Origin: Sphingopyxis terrae subsp. terrae NBRC 15098
GTDB lineage: Bacteria; Pseudomonadota; Alphaproteobacteria; Sphingomonadales; Sphingomonadaceae
Reading direction: 5' to 3'
Assembly (NCBI RefSeq): GCF_001610975.1
Contig: NZ_CP013342.1
Span: 2,055,001 to 2,119,000 of the forward strand
DNA: 64,000 nt
Part shown: positions 17,345 to 25,706 of the stretch, piece by piece
How positions within the stretch are numbered: the first letter of the stretch is position 1
How the letters are laid out: each line of letters begins with the position of its first letter
Translations under genes and position numbers: made by a program
The notes under the pieces: model-generated
What the model was told of the DNA's origin: nothing
The model's database searches: none
The model's input: only the letters and a program-made list of their open reading frames with translations

Positions 17345-18331
17345 ATGGCTATCCAACTGAAAAGCGCACGCGTCGAGCGTTGGCCCGTCGCGGGCGAATT
17401 CGTCATCAGCCGCGGTGCAAGCGACCATGTCGATGTCGTCGTCGCCGAAGTCGAGGAAGACGGCGTCGCCGGGCGCGGCGAGGGAACGCCGATCTACTAT
17501 CAGGGCGAAGATGCGGCCGGCTGCCGCGACGCTCTGCTGCGCGTCATGCCGCATCTCGCGGGACTGGGCGCGGCGGCCGCGCGGGCAGCGGTGCAGGAAT
17601 TGATGGGGGCGGGTGCGGCGCGCAACGCGATCGACTGTGCGCTATGGGATCTCGAAGCGCGCCAGCGCGCCGTCCCGCTGTGGCAGCTCGCCGGCTGCGA
17701 AGCGCCGGCGCCGCGCGTCACCGCCTTCACCATTTCGCTCGGCGGCCCTGGCACGATGGCGGCGCGAACCGAGGAAGCGGTGATGGCGGGCTATCGCCTG
17801 TTCAAGATCAAGCTGGCCGGCGACGCCGAAGATCGCGCGCGCGTTGCCGCGGTGCGCGGGGCGGCGCCCGGCGCCCGCCTGATCGTCGATGCGAACGAGA
17901 GCTGGGGCGCGCTCGACCTGCTTCCTGAGGTCGAGGCGCTCGCCGACCTCGGAGTCGAAATGATCGAGCAACCGGTGCCGGTCGGCACCGACGTGCTGCT
18001 CGACGGCATCTATGCCCCGCTGCCGTTCATCGCCGATGAAAGCTGTCATGTCGCTGCGGATGTGCCGCGCATCGGGGCCTTTTACGACGGCGTGAACATC
18101 AAGCTCGACAAGGCGGGCGGGCTGACCGAGGCACTCAAGCTGGCCGATGCCGCCGACGCGGCGGGTCTGAGCATCATGGTCGGCTGCATGCTGTCGACCA
18201 GCCTGGCGATCGCGCCGGCGTATCTGCTCGCGCAGCGGGCGCGATGGGTCGACCTCGACGGCCCCGCCTTGCTGGCGCGCGATCGCGCCGATGGCTTCAG
18301 CTTCGCCAATGGCGAAATTAGTCCATTTTAA
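17345..18331 (+). CDS. dgcA: L-Ala-D/L-Glu (dipeptide) epimerase, enolase superfamily
   Basis: Epimerises Ala-Glu dipeptides, mainly for recycling murein peptides. The 328-residue protein has the enolase-superfamily residues in order: FKIKL (Lys154, Lys156), VDANESW (Asp182), MIEQP (Glu208), ADESC (Asp231) and NIKLDKAGG (Lys at 253-256). RNAIDCALWDLEA precedes the barrel. No ribosome site is seen before ATG 17345, so a short or absent leader is likely. The DUF1232 gene is divergent. Confidence 0.88.
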   Translation: MAIQLKSARVERWPVAGEFVISRGASDHVDVVVAEVEEDGVAGRGEGTPIYYQGEDAAGCRDALLRVMPHLAGLGAAAARAAVQELMGAGAARNAIDCALWDLEARQRAVPLWQLAGCEAPAPRVTAFTISLGGPGTMAARTEEAVMAGYRLFKIKLAGDAEDRARVAAVRGAAPGARLIVDANESWGALDLLPEVEALADLGVEMIEQPVPVGTDVLLDGIYAPLPFIADESCHVAADVPRIGAFYDGVNIKLDKAGGLTEALKLADAADAAGLSIMVGCMLSTSLAIAPAYLLAQRARWVDLDGPALLARDRADGFSFANGEISPF

Positions 18332-18334
18332 TGA

Positions 18335-18353
18335 TAGTAAATTATATTGACTA
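18335..18353 (+). promoter_or_regulatory. MarR-type operator and promoter candidate
   Basis: TAGTAAATT-a-TATTGACTA is a 19-bp imperfect palindrome (7 of 9 pairs match) in a very AT-rich stretch directly before the marR start. A wider pair TTAGTC (18318-18323) / GACTAA (18349-18354) encloses it. TATATT at 18343-18348 would place transcription start at or next to ATG 18355, so the mRNA could be leaderless and the palindrome autoregulatory. Confidence 0.55.
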
Positions 18354-18354
18354 A

Positions 18355-18867
18355 ATGGCCGAAGCGGGAAATATTCGCCGAATGAGCAATTCGGACACCG
18401 CCCGCCACCGCGAGATCGTTATGCCCGCCCTTCTGCGCCATGCGCGCACCATCTATGGCGGAGCAATGCGCCGGGCGCTTGATCGCGCCGGATTTGAGGA
18501 CATCCCGGCAAACGGGCTCTATGTGATCGGCGGTTTGGCGCTGGGGGCGGAGGAGGTGCCGCTGGGGGCTCTGATCCGCGATCTGCGCATATCGAAGCAG
18601 GCGGCGGGGCAGCTTGTCGATACGCTCGTCATGCGCGGCTATCTGGAGCGCCAGGCCGATCCCGCCGACCGGCGCCGACTGACTGTGCGCCTGACCGAGC
18701 GCGGCGCCGAGGCGGCGACGATCCAGGGTCAGGCGCGCGATGCCATCGACGCGAAGCTCGCGGCGCGGGTCGGCGCCGAGGACATCGCCGCCGCGCGCCG
18801 CGTCCTCTATGCGCTGGTCGAGATGGGGATCGAGGCCCGCGAGCGCGATGCGGCTTCTTCGTCCTAA
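18355..18867 (+). CDS. MarR family transcriptional regulator
   Basis: A 170-residue winged-helix repressor-like protein. Residues about 60-130 form the wHTH: LGALIRDLRISKQAAGQLVDTLVMRGYLERQADPADRR matches the recognition helix and wing (cut here in description: LRISKQAAGQLVD, then DRRRLTVRLTERG). The N-terminal and C-terminal helices for dimerisation are present. The start may be ATG 18355 or ATG 18382 (MSNSD); neither has a good ribosome site. It overlaps the convergent stress-protein gene by four bases. Confidence 0.85.
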   Translation: MAEAGNIRRMSNSDTARHREIVMPALLRHARTIYGGAMRRALDRAGFEDIPANGLYVIGGLALGAEEVPLGALIRDLRISKQAAGQLVDTLVMRGYLERQADPADRRRLTVRLTERGAEAATIQGQARDAIDAKLAARVGAEDIAAARRVLYALVEMGIEARERDAASSS

Positions 18868-19328
18868 AGCGCCACCTCGGCATGGCTGCCGAGTTCGCCT
18901 TCCTTCACCGTCGATCCGGTCATCAGGCGGAACAGACCCTTGATCCCGGCCTCTGCGGTCCAGATTTCGGCATCGTCGAGATCGAAGCGCAGCATCAGCA
19001 GGTCCGGGTCATCCTTGCCGCCTTCGTACCAGGCCTCGACCGGCTTCGACCAATATTTGTCGATCGTCGCACGGTCGGTCACCGGAGTCAGCGTGCCGGA
19101 GACGCATGCGAACAGGTCATGGCCTTTGGCGACATATTGCGCCATCGCGCGCCCGCCTGCGGCGAGACGGCCACTCTTGGCGTGGAAAAAATGGAAATAG
19201 CCGTCATTGTCTTTGTCGAGCTGCGCGGTCATCGGGATCGCATGGGCGTGACCGGCGTCGAGCGCGACCATCAGATAGGGATTGTCGGCCATTTCCTTCC
19301 AGAAACGCTGTTTGATGTCCTTGCTCAT
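18864..19328 (-). CDS. General stress protein 26 family (pyridoxamine-phosphate-oxidase-like fold)
   Basis: A 154-residue split-barrel flavin-binding-fold protein. It has FWKEMADNPYLMVAL at the start, FHFFHAKSGRLA near 45-60 and DKYWSKPVEAWYEGGKDDPDL near 90-110, the last being typical of the GsiB/general stress 26 group. Such proteins bind FMN or FAD; an enzyme activity is not established. ATG 19328 follows AGGAGCCTCCCCG. Confidence 0.8.
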   Translation of the reverse strand: MSKDIKQRFWKEMADNPYLMVALDAGHAHAIPMTAQLDKDNDGYFHFFHAKSGRLAAGGRAMAQYVAKGHDLFACVSGTLTPVTDRATIDKYWSKPVEAWYEGGKDDPDLLMLRFDLDDAEIWTAEAGIKGLFRLMTGSTVKEGELGSHAEVAL

Positions 19329-19390
19329 CGGGGAGGCTCCTTTCTGCTTGTGTCATGCTAACGCGCGGAGCCGCCCCGATGTTGCGCGCT

Positions 19391-19786
19391 TTAGCGCGCG
19401 GGCCGCGCGGCGTAGCTCACCACCTCATATTCGATGCCGTCCAGGTCGAAGAAATAGAAGCGGCGCCCGGGTTCGTAAACGCCGTGATTGAAAGGGCGCA
19501 AACCGGCATCGACCACTTTCGCCTCGATCGCATCGAGATCGTCGACCTGGATGCCGACATGGTTGAGCGGTTCGCCTTTCGCGAAATGCGCGTTCGCATG
19601 AAGGCCGTCGGGACCGGTGTAGAATGCGACATAGGCCTCATCCGATCCGACGTGGATCGACATGCCGCCGTCGCGCGCCGGCCCGCGCCAGCGTTCGTGC
19701 CAGCCGAAGATCCGCGCCATCAGCGCGGCGCTGCGTTCGGGGTCGCTGACGGTCAGATTCACATGTTCGATAAAGGGATGCGTCAC
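19391..19786 (-). CDS. VOC family (glyoxalase/bleomycin-resistance-like) protein
   Basis: A 131-residue vicinal-oxygen-chelate protein with two babab modules: FIEHVNLTVSDPERSAALM at the start, LNHVGIQVDDLDAIEAKV in the middle and RFYFFDLDGIEYEVVSY at the end. His8, His76 and Glu121 could bind a metal. Substrate is not readable from sequence. A GCGCGC hairpin overlaps the stop codon. It is divergent from soxR, and a dyad lies in the shared gap, so soxR may once have controlled it. Confidence 0.82.
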   Translation of the reverse strand: MTHPFIEHVNLTVSDPERSAALMARIFGWHERWRGPARDGGMSIHVGSDEAYVAFYTGPDGLHANAHFAKGEPLNHVGIQVDDLDAIEAKVVDAGLRPFNHGVYEPGRRFYFFDLDGIEYEVVSYAARPAR

Positions 19787-19830
19787 GGGCTGAAACTCCT
19801 GATTCGGGTTGACGCAGACAGATATGAAAG

Positions 19831-19851
19831 TTCAACTAAGCTTTAGATCAA
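19831..19851. promoter_or_regulatory. MerR/SoxR-type dyad in the VOC-soxR gap
   Basis: TTcAaCTAAgctTTAGaTcAA is a 21-bp imperfect dyad centred on 19841 with a perfect CTAA/TTAG core. It is AT-rich and lies between the two divergent genes, as expected of a MerR-family operator inside a long-spacer promoter. Fit to the published SoxR box is partial only. Confidence 0.45.
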
Positions 19852-19874
19852 GCATATTTCGCGAAGGGGCTTTC

Positions 19875-20344
19875 GTGCACCGTGCCGACCTTCTGCCCAT
19901 CGGCGAGCTTGCCGCACGAACCGGCGTTGCGGTGTCGGCGATCCGTTTCTACGAAGCGAAGGGACTGATCGCGTCGCTGCGCACGGCGGGCGGCAAAGAC
20001 GCTTTCTGCGCGCCGACACGCGGCGCCTGTCGTTTATCCTTATCGCGCAGCAGATGGGGCTCAGCCTCGACGAGATCGCGGCGGAACTGGCGCGCCTCCC
20101 TTCGGAACGTACCCCCAATGCCGCCGACTGGCGCCGGATCAGCACCGGCCTGCGCGCGCGGATCGACGCACAGATCGCGGCGCTGGAACGGACGCGCGAC
20201 CTGCTGGACGGCTGCATCGGTTGCGGTTGCCTGAGCCTGAAGAAATGCGGGCTTTATAACGCCCGGGACAAGGCGGCGCAGCGCGGCGCCGGCCCGCGCT
20301 ATCTGCTGGGCGACCGATCGGGCGACATTGCCGATGCGCGATAG
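19875..20344 (+). pseudogene. soxR: soxR, redox-sensing MerR regulator, with a one-base frameshift
   Basis: The reading frame from GTG 19875 encodes a MerR helix-turn-helix (IGELAARTGVAVSAIRFYEAKGL) and breaks after RTAGGK near 19997. Reading one base back continues as RRFLRADTRRLSF, then the dimer helix and the SoxR iron-sulfur motif CIGCGCLSLKKC (C-x2-C-x-C-x5-C). Both halves match SoxR in order, so one base is missing around 19995-19999. Slippage is unlikely because the shifted Lys codon would be CAA. It is either a true inactivation or a sequencing error. GTG 19875 has AAGGGG five bases upstream. Confidence 0.85.
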
Positions 20345-20403
20345 CGCGCAAGGAAGTAGGGATTATTCGCTGTTGCCACGGAGGCGGCCAGGTCGCGCCG
20401 GGC

Positions 20404-20709
20404 TTACATCGGTTCGGCCATCACCGCTTCGATTTCATGGTTCAGCACTTCGGCGCGGCGGCATTGATCGTGGTCGCCGCGCTCGCATTTTTCAGCCGCC
20501 TTGTCGCGCTGGCGCGAAAGCTTGCCCAGCCTCTCCTCGCGTTCGCGCATCGCCCGGCCGCGGTTGCGGTCGGCCTCGTCCTGGCTGGTGGTCGACCAGT
20601 CGACGACCTGTCCTGCGGCCTTCACCGGCGCGGTGACGACCGATTTCACGGTGCTTACACAGCCCGCAAGCAGGGGCAGCGCCAGCATCGCCCCGAACCA
20701 TATCCGCAT
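20404..20709 (-). CDS. Small lipoprotein with charged helix
   Basis: A 101-residue envelope lipoprotein. The signal peptide ends in LLAGC (Cys15). The mature part has a short hydrophobic or amphipathic region and then a long helix rich in Arg and Glu (DEADRNRGRAMREREERLG, KLSRQRDKAAEKCERGD), possibly a coiled coil. GGAGAAGG precedes ATG 20709 at good spacing. Function is unknown. Confidence 0.7.
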   Translation of the reverse strand: MRIWFGAMLALPLLAGCVSTVKSVVTAPVKAAGQVVDWSTTSQDEADRNRGRAMREREERLGKLSRQRDKAAEKCERGDHDQCRRAEVLNHEIEAVMAEPM

Positions 20710-20818
20710 CGTCCTTCTCCTCGGCGTCCGGCGTTGCACATTGCCGCAGCAATGGCCAGCGGCTTGCGGCCAAAAGTGCAGCCTTTCGGCGCTTCTGTCA
20801 TATCACTGAAACAAATAG

Positions 20819-20834
20819 TTAAATTCGCATTAAC
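20819..20834 (+). promoter_or_regulatory. CtrA box upstream of the chemoreceptor-like gene
   Basis: TTAA-ATTCGCA-TTAAC matches the CtrA consensus TTAA-N7-TTAA exactly. It lies 48 nt before the start codon. CtrA is the alphaproteobacterial regulator of cell cycle and motility genes, so control with flagellar and chemotaxis genes is likely. Confidence 0.6.
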
Positions 20835-20882
20835 CCTCTTGGCCTAGGTCGCCCTGCATCGCTTTGCAGTCAAGAGAGACAG

Positions 20883-22166
20883 ATGACGCCCCCCGATCCG
20901 CTATTGGCCCCCGCGACCGGACATTCGATGGCGATCGCTCACGATGCGCATCTGTCGGCGGTGATCGACATTTTCCGGGCGCAGCCGCAGTTGCGCGTCC
21001 TGACGATCGTCGACGCCGCGGGCCATCCGGTCGGAATCATCCGCGAACAGCGCGTGCGCGAATTGCTCTTTTGTCCCTATTGGTTTTCGCTGATGCAAAA
21101 CCCGTCGATCGGGGGATCGATCGCCTCGCTCATCGATCCGTGCCAGATCGCCGATGTCGGCGAGAGCACCGCCGCGCTGCTGAGGATCGCCGCGCAGTCG
21201 GCGGCGCAGGAACTCGTGCTTGTCGATCGCGGCTGCTTCGTCGAAACGCTCGACTCGGCGCAACTGTCGAAATTGGCCATGCTGCGCGAGATCGAGGTGG
21301 CGCAGGAACGCAGCGCGCGCGCCGCGACGGTCGAAGCAAGCGGGCGCCGCTTCGAACAGGATATCAGCGCGCTGACCGCGACGCTCGCCGAGATGGCGCG
21401 TGAGGCAGAGGCGGTGGCGCAGGGGCTGGGGACGCGTGCCGACGAGACGGGGCGCGACGCGGTGTCGGTCGCGGGCGCAACCGCCCAGACGCTCGCGGGG
21501 CTTCAGGAGCTTGGGGATCGGGGGCGGGGGCTCGCCGCCAGCATGGCGCGCATCGTCGCCGACGGCACCCGGGCGCGCGACGTGCGGCGTCACGCCCATG
21601 CGCGCGTCCGGTCGGCGAGCGAGCGGGCGACCGCGCTGCGCGAGGCGAGCCAGTCGATCGAGCATATGCTGTGCCTGATCATCGACATGGCGAGCCGCAC
21701 CAACATGCTGGCGCTCAACGCCGGGATCGAGGCGGCGCGCGCGGGGGAGGCGGGGCGCGGCTTCGCTGTCGTTGCCCAGGAAGTGAAGAATCTCGCGGCG
21801 CAGACCCGTGCCGCGGCAAGCGACATTTCGCCCTTCATCGACCATATTCGCGAAATCGTCGGGCAGGTTGCCGAAGGCTTTGCCGAGGTCGAACGCGCGA
21901 TCGAGGCGAACAACGCCTTTTCGGATGCCGTCGATACGGCGGTCGACGGCCAGAGCGCGACGACCCTGCTGATCGCAAGCTATGTCGAGCAGGCGGTTGC
22001 CGCGGGGAAGGAGATCGACACGCGCGTCCATCAGATCGGCCGCGGCGCCGCGGCGGTCGGACAGGAGGCGATTGCGCTCGGCGAATTGTCGTCGGGGCTG
22101 ACCCGCGCAGCACGATCGTTGCATCAGCGCGCGAGCCAGTTCGTCGAGACCGTCGCTGCGGCCTGA
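20883..22166 (+). CDS. Soluble methyl-accepting chemotaxis-like protein with N-terminal CBS-like domain
   Basis: A 427-residue cytoplasmic signalling protein without membrane helices. Residues about 15-115 look like a CBS pair ([31 protein letters not shown]). A long coiled coil follows and the MCP signalling tip lies near 265-315: [19 protein letters not shown] and [18 protein letters not shown]. This tip would contact CheA/CheW. The ligand of the N-terminal domain is unknown; nucleotides or adenosyl compounds are typical for CBS domains. AGAGA precedes ATG 20883, and a CtrA box lies upstream. No che genes are in the window. Confidence 0.85.
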   Translation: MTPPDPLLAPATGHSMAIAHDAHLSAVIDIFRAQPQLRVLTIVDAAGHPVGIIREQRVRELLFCPYWFSLMQNPSIGGSIASLIDPCQIADVGESTAALLRIAAQSAAQELVLVDRGCFVETLDSAQLSKLAMLREIEVAQERSARAATVEASGRRFEQDISALTATLAEMAREAEAVAQGLGTRADETGRDAVSVAGATAQTLAGLQELGDRGRGLAASMARIVADGTRARDVRRHAHARVRSASERATALREASQSIEHMLCLIIDMASRTNMLALNAGIEAARAGEAGRGFAVVAQEVKNLAAQTRAAASDISPFIDHIREIVGQVAEGFAEVERAIEANNAFSDAVDTAVDGQSATTLLIASYVEQAVAAGKEIDTRVHQIGRGAAAVGQEAIALGELSSGLTRAARSLHQRASQFVETVAAA

Positions 22167-22275
22167 ATCCCGCCGCGGGACATATGGTTTACAAAGACTT
22201 GCCGGGGGCATGGGCTGTGATAGGTTGCTCCCGCGCCCGCGGCGCTTCCGGCCCCGGGCGGGAGGGAGGGTCCAT

Positions 22276-23001
22276 ATGACCAATATGCAAAAGGGTCTGG
22301 CCGAGTTTATCGGCACATTCTGGCTTGTCTTCGGCGGTTGCGGCAGCGCGGTTCTAGCGGCGGCCTTTCCCGATGTCGGCATCGGATTGCTCGGCGTCGC
22401 GCTCGCCTTCGGCCTGACGGTCGTCACCATGGCCTATGCCATCGGCCATATCTCGGGCTGCCATCTCAACCCCGCGGTCACGGTCGGCCTGTGGGCCGGC
22501 GGCCGCTTTCAGTCGCGCGACATTCCACTCTATGTCGTCGCGCAGGTGCTGGGCGCGATCGTCGCCGCTTTTCTCCTCTATTATATCGCGAGCGGAAATC
22601 CCGATTTCGATCTTGCGACCAAGGGCCTCGCTGCCAACGGTTTCGGCGACGGCTCGCCCGGCCATTACGACATCTGGTCGGCGCTGATTATCGAGGTCGT
22701 GCTGACCGCCGGCTTCCTGTGGGTCATCATGGGTTCGACCGACGGCCGCGCACCCGCGGGTTTCGCGCCGCTGGCCATCGGCCTCGCGCTCACGCTCATC
22801 CACCTCATCTCGATCCCGGTGACCAACACCTCGGTCAATCCGGCGCGCAGCACCGGCCCGGCGCTCGTTGTCGGCGGGCTGGCGCTTCAGCAGCTCTGGC
22901 TGTTCTGGCTCGCACCTCTCGCCGGCGGGCTTGCCGGCGGCTGGCTCTACAAGACGCTGGGCGCCGATCGCTTTCCCAAGCCCGATATCGAGGGCGAATG
23001 A
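22276..23001 (+). CDS. aqpZ: Aquaporin Z
   Basis: Water channel of the inner membrane. The 241-residue protein has six membrane helices and both NPA loops: [10 protein letters not shown] near 60-69 and [10 protein letters not shown] near 186-195. The Arg after the second NPA and the His/Cys pattern match water-selective aquaporins rather than glycerol channels. ATG 22276 follows GGAGGGAGGG; an upstream in-frame start is not needed. A terminator follows. Confidence 0.94.
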   Translation: MTNMQKGLAEFIGTFWLVFGGCGSAVLAAAFPDVGIGLLGVALAFGLTVVTMAYAIGHISGCHLNPAVTVGLWAGGRFQSRDIPLYVVAQVLGAIVAAFLLYYIASGNPDFDLATKGLAANGFGDGSPGHYDIWSALIIEVVLTAGFLWVIMGSTDGRAPAGFAPLAIGLALTLIHLISIPVTNTSVNPARSTGPALVVGGLALQQLWLFWLAPLAGGLAGGWLYKTLGADRFPKPDIEGE

Positions 23002-23008
23002 CGGACGG

Positions 23009-23035
23009 ACCGGCGGGGCGCGTCCCCGCCGGTTT
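23009..23035. terminator. Terminator between aqpZ and galU
   Basis: A perfect 10-bp stem (ACCGGCGGGG / CCCCGCCGGT, loop CGCGT) followed by TT lies between these convergent genes. Likely works on aqpZ and possibly on galU. Confidence 0.8.
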
Positions 23036-23049
23036 CCGCCCTGCACTTC

Positions 23050-23913
23050 CTATTTGAGCAGATCGAGCGCGAAGGCGCGCACGTCGGCGGCCATGTCGGG
23101 GCGTTCGAGCGCGATCGCCAGATTGGCCTGGATATAGCCGGCCTTTGATCCGCAGTCGTAACGGGCGCCGTCGAAGGTGACCGCGTGAAAGGGCTGCCGG
23201 CCGATCATCGTCGCCATGGCGTCGGTGAGCTGGATTTCGCCGCCTGTGCCCTTTTCCTGGCTTTCGAGCACGCGCATCACGTCGGGCTGAAGGATATAGC
23301 GGCCCGAGATGATAAGGTTCGACGGGGCATCGTCGATCGCGGGCTTTTCGACAAGGCCGCGGACTTCGGTCAGGGCGCCGTCGGCGCGGCCCGGCGCGAT
23401 CACGCCATAGCTCGACACCTGTTCGTGCGGCACTTCGAGCACCGAGATCAGGTTGCCGCCGACCTTGTGATAGGCATCGACCATCTGCTTCATGCAGCCG
23501 GGGCTGCCGTGCATGAATTCGTCGGGCAGGAAGATCGCGAAGGGTTCGTCGCCGACGATGTCGCGCGCGCACCAGATCGCATGGCCCAGCCCCATCGGCT
23601 CCTGCTGGCGGACGTAGGCGCAATTGCCGGGACCGAGCCGCGTGGGTTCCAGGACCGACAAATCCTTGCCGCGTTCGGACATCGTGCGTTCGAGTTCGAA
23701 GGCGATGTCGAAATGATCCTCGATCGCGCTCTTGCCGCGGCCGGTGACGAAGATCATCTGCTCGATCCCCGCCTCGCGCGCCTCGTCGACCGCATATTGG
23801 ATCAGCGGCCGGTCGACGACAGGCAGCATTTCCTTGGGGATCGCCTTGGTCGCGGGCAGGAAGCGCGTGCCGAGGCCGGCGACGGGAAAGACGGCTTTGC
23901 GGATCGGTTTCAT
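23050..23913 (-). CDS. galU: UTP-glucose-1-phosphate uridylyltransferase
   Basis: Makes UDP-glucose for polysaccharide and lipopolysaccharide synthesis in the cytoplasm. The 287-residue protein carries the nucleotidyltransferase signature at 12-31 (AGLGTRFLP then ATKAIPKEMLP) and FVTGRGKSAIEDHFD near 55-69, standard for bacterial GalU. VVGRPLIQYAVDEA-type sequence (VVDRPLIQYAVDEA) follows. Length is normal. It may feed the glycan cluster at 36-43 kb. Confidence 0.95.
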   Translation of the reverse strand: MKPIRKAVFPVAGLGTRFLPATKAIPKEMLPVVDRPLIQYAVDEAREAGIEQMIFVTGRGKSAIEDHFDIAFELERTMSERGKDLSVLEPTRLGPGNCAYVRQQEPMGLGHAIWCARDIVGDEPFAIFLPDEFMHGSPGCMKQMVDAYHKVGGNLISVLEVPHEQVSSYGVIAPGRADGALTEVRGLVEKPAIDDAPSNLIISGRYILQPDVMRVLESQEKGTGGEIQLTDAMATMIGRQPFHAVTFDGARYDCGSKAGYIQANLAIALERPDMAADVRAFALDLLK

Positions 23914-23967
23914 GGCCGGGCTCTTAGCGCGGATCGGGCAGTGTGGAAAGGCAGGGCCGACGGCGCT

Positions 23968-24477
23968 TCAGGGCGTCACGATGATGACGACGCGGCGATT
24001 GTCCTGCCGGCCTTCGGGCGTGTCGTTCGAAGACAGCGGCATGGTTTCGCCGCGTCCGATAATCTGGCCGGGGGCGAATTGCATTCCGCCCGCGATCAGC
24101 GGCGCGGCAACGGCCTGGGCCCGGGCTTCGGAGAGCTTCTGGTTATAGTCGGGAGCGCCCGTTGAATCGGTGTGACCTTCGACACGCGCGCTGGGGATGC
24201 CGACCGCGATCAGGCGCCGGGCAAGCGTGCCGAGGCGTTCGGTCTGTTCGGGCTGGATTGCGCTTTCGTTGGTCGCGAACAGCAGGCGATCGGCCATCGT
24301 GAGCTGCCAGCTGTCGTCGGCGGCCGCGGGGGCGGGGATGAAGCCTTCTTCCTTCAGCACCGCGATCTGTGCGGCATTGAAGCCCTTTGGCGCCGGCATG
24401 CTCTGGCACGCTGCGGGCAATGCGGCGACGGCCAGCGCGAACAGGGTGCGAAGGTGGCGGGGGGCGGCATGGGTCAT
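23968..24477 (-). CDS. yfiB: YfiB-type OmpA lipoprotein
   Basis: Outer-membrane partner of the YfiR/YfiN switch; in Pseudomonas it sequesters YfiR and so frees YfiN. The 169-residue protein has a lipobox Cys24 (LPAAC) and an OmpA domain with RVEGHTDSTGAPDYNQKLSEAR. ATG 24477 has GGAG upstream; ATG 24501, which overlaps the yfiN stop by ATGA, is the alternative. Third gene of yfiR-yfiN-yfiB. Confidence 0.85.
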   Translation of the reverse strand: MTHAAPRHLRTLFALAVAALPAACQSMPAPKGFNAAQIAVLKEEGFIPAPAAADDSWQLTMADRLLFATNESAIQPEQTERLGTLARRLIAVGIPSARVEGHTDSTGAPDYNQKLSEARAQAVAAPLIAGGMQFAPGQIIGRGETMPLSSNDTPEGRQDNRRVVIIVTP

Positions 24478-24497
24478 TGCAGGTCTCCGGGGGGTCG

Positions 24498-25706
24498 TCA
24501 TTTCGAAAGCTTGCCGAGCTTGTCGGCATACATGGCGGCGTCGGCCGCGGTCAGCATCGCGGTGGGATCGGTGCCGTCGGCAGGATGCACGGCAACGCCG
24601 ATGCTCACCGACAGGCGGTAGCTGTCGCCGCCGGGCAGCGTGATCGGATCGGCGATGGCCGCGCGAAGGCGCTCGGCGAGCGAGTCGGGTTGTGCGTCAT
24701 GTCCGGCCGGATCGACGATCATCACGAATTCGTCGCCGCCGATGCGCGCGGCGAAATCGCCAGGGTGAAGCAGCGCCTTGATCCGCTGCGACAGCGCGAC
24801 GAGCACCGCGTCGCCGGCGGCGTGACCAAAGCCGTCATTCACCGCCTTGAAATTGTCGGCATCGATGAACAGCAGCGCAAAGCGGGCGGCACCCGCAGCC
24901 AGCCTCGCCGCCAGCGCTTCGTCGAACGCCGCGCGGTTGGGCAGCGCGGTGAGCGGATCGTGCGAGGCGCGGTGGGCGAGCAGCGCCTTTTCGCTTTCCA
25001 TATGCCCCTGCCAGCCCTGCAGCTCGTCGAGCAGGGCATTGATGTCGCCGCCGAGCCGGTCAAGCTCGGCAATGCCGAGCCCCTGCACCCGCTTGTCGAA
25101 GCGGCGGTGCAGCCGGACATCGTGCGCGACGGTAGCAATCTCGCCGAGCGGCTTGACCAGCTCATATTCGAAGCGCCGGGCGAGGATGACCGTGCCGATC
25201 GCGGTAATGAGCAGACAGGCGAGACCGGCGAGCAGGCCGAGCCGTACATAATGGGTCAGCGTCGAACTGTCGCCCCACACCTCGATCGTCCCGATGACCG
25301 ATCCGTTGCGCTGGACGGTGGTCGCAAAGGGCCGCGGAAAGAAAAAGCCCGTCAGCATCGGCATTGCATCGCCGTGCGGCGACACCCATTCGGTGAGCAG
25401 CCGTCCCTTGTCGTCAAGCACGCGCAGGCGCGCGATGCCGGGAATTCGGGTGAGCGGTTGCAACCCCTCGCGCGCCGCTTGGGGATCGTTGAAGACGAGC
25501 GCGGGTTCGACGCCATAGGCCGCGACCTGCGCCGCCAGCTCCATGTTGCGATCTGCATAGCCGCGCAGCGTCGTGATCCCGGCGAGCAGGATGGTGATCC
25601 CCGATAGGGCGACCGCAAGCAGCGTCACCCCGAAATGAAAGCGCGACAGCAGCTTTTGCAGGGTGGTGTGCGCGCCGCTGCGTTCGGGGGCAGGAGCCGG
25701 CGTCAT
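24498..25706 (-). CDS. yfiN: Membrane diguanylate cyclase, YfiN type
   Basis: Makes cyclic-di-GMP. The 402-residue protein has membrane helices at about 25-47 and 154-176, a periplasmic CHASE8-like domain between them, a HAMP-type segment (180-235) and a GGDEF domain with an intact GGDEF at 323-327. The inhibitory site expected five residues before (RxxD) reads HPGD (314-317), so product inhibition may be lost. It overlaps yfiR by four bases and yfiB by ATGA or a short gap. Confidence 0.9.
   Translation of the reverse strand: MTPAPAPERSGAHTTLQKLLSRFHFGVTLLAVALSGITILLAGITTLRGYADRNMELAAQVAAYGVEPALVFNDPQAAREGLQPLTRIPGIARLRVLDDKGRLLTEWVSPHGDAMPMLTGFFFPRPFATTVQRNGSVIGTIEVWGDSSTLTHYVRLGLLAGLACLLITAIGTVILARRFEYELVKPLGEIATVAHDVRLHRRFDKRVQGLGIAELDRLGGDINALLDELQGWQGHMESEKALLAHRASHDPLTALPNRAAFDEALAARLAAGAARFALLFIDADNFKAVNDGFGHAAGDAVLVALSQRIKALLHPGDFAARIGGDEFVMIVDPAGHDAQPDSLAERLRAAIADPITLPGGDSYRLSVSIGVAVHPADGTDPTAMLTAADAAMYADKLGKLSK

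Noticed and set aside
19995..19999. Programmed -1 frameshifting in soxR
   Set aside because: Slippage would place the Lys tRNA on CAA, a poor match, and no downstream stimulator is evident; a plain deletion is simpler.
20901..22430. A 509-codon minus-strand frame over the chemoreceptor-like gene
   Set aside because: Antisense to a gene with clear MCP and CBS motifs; composition is typical of a shadow.
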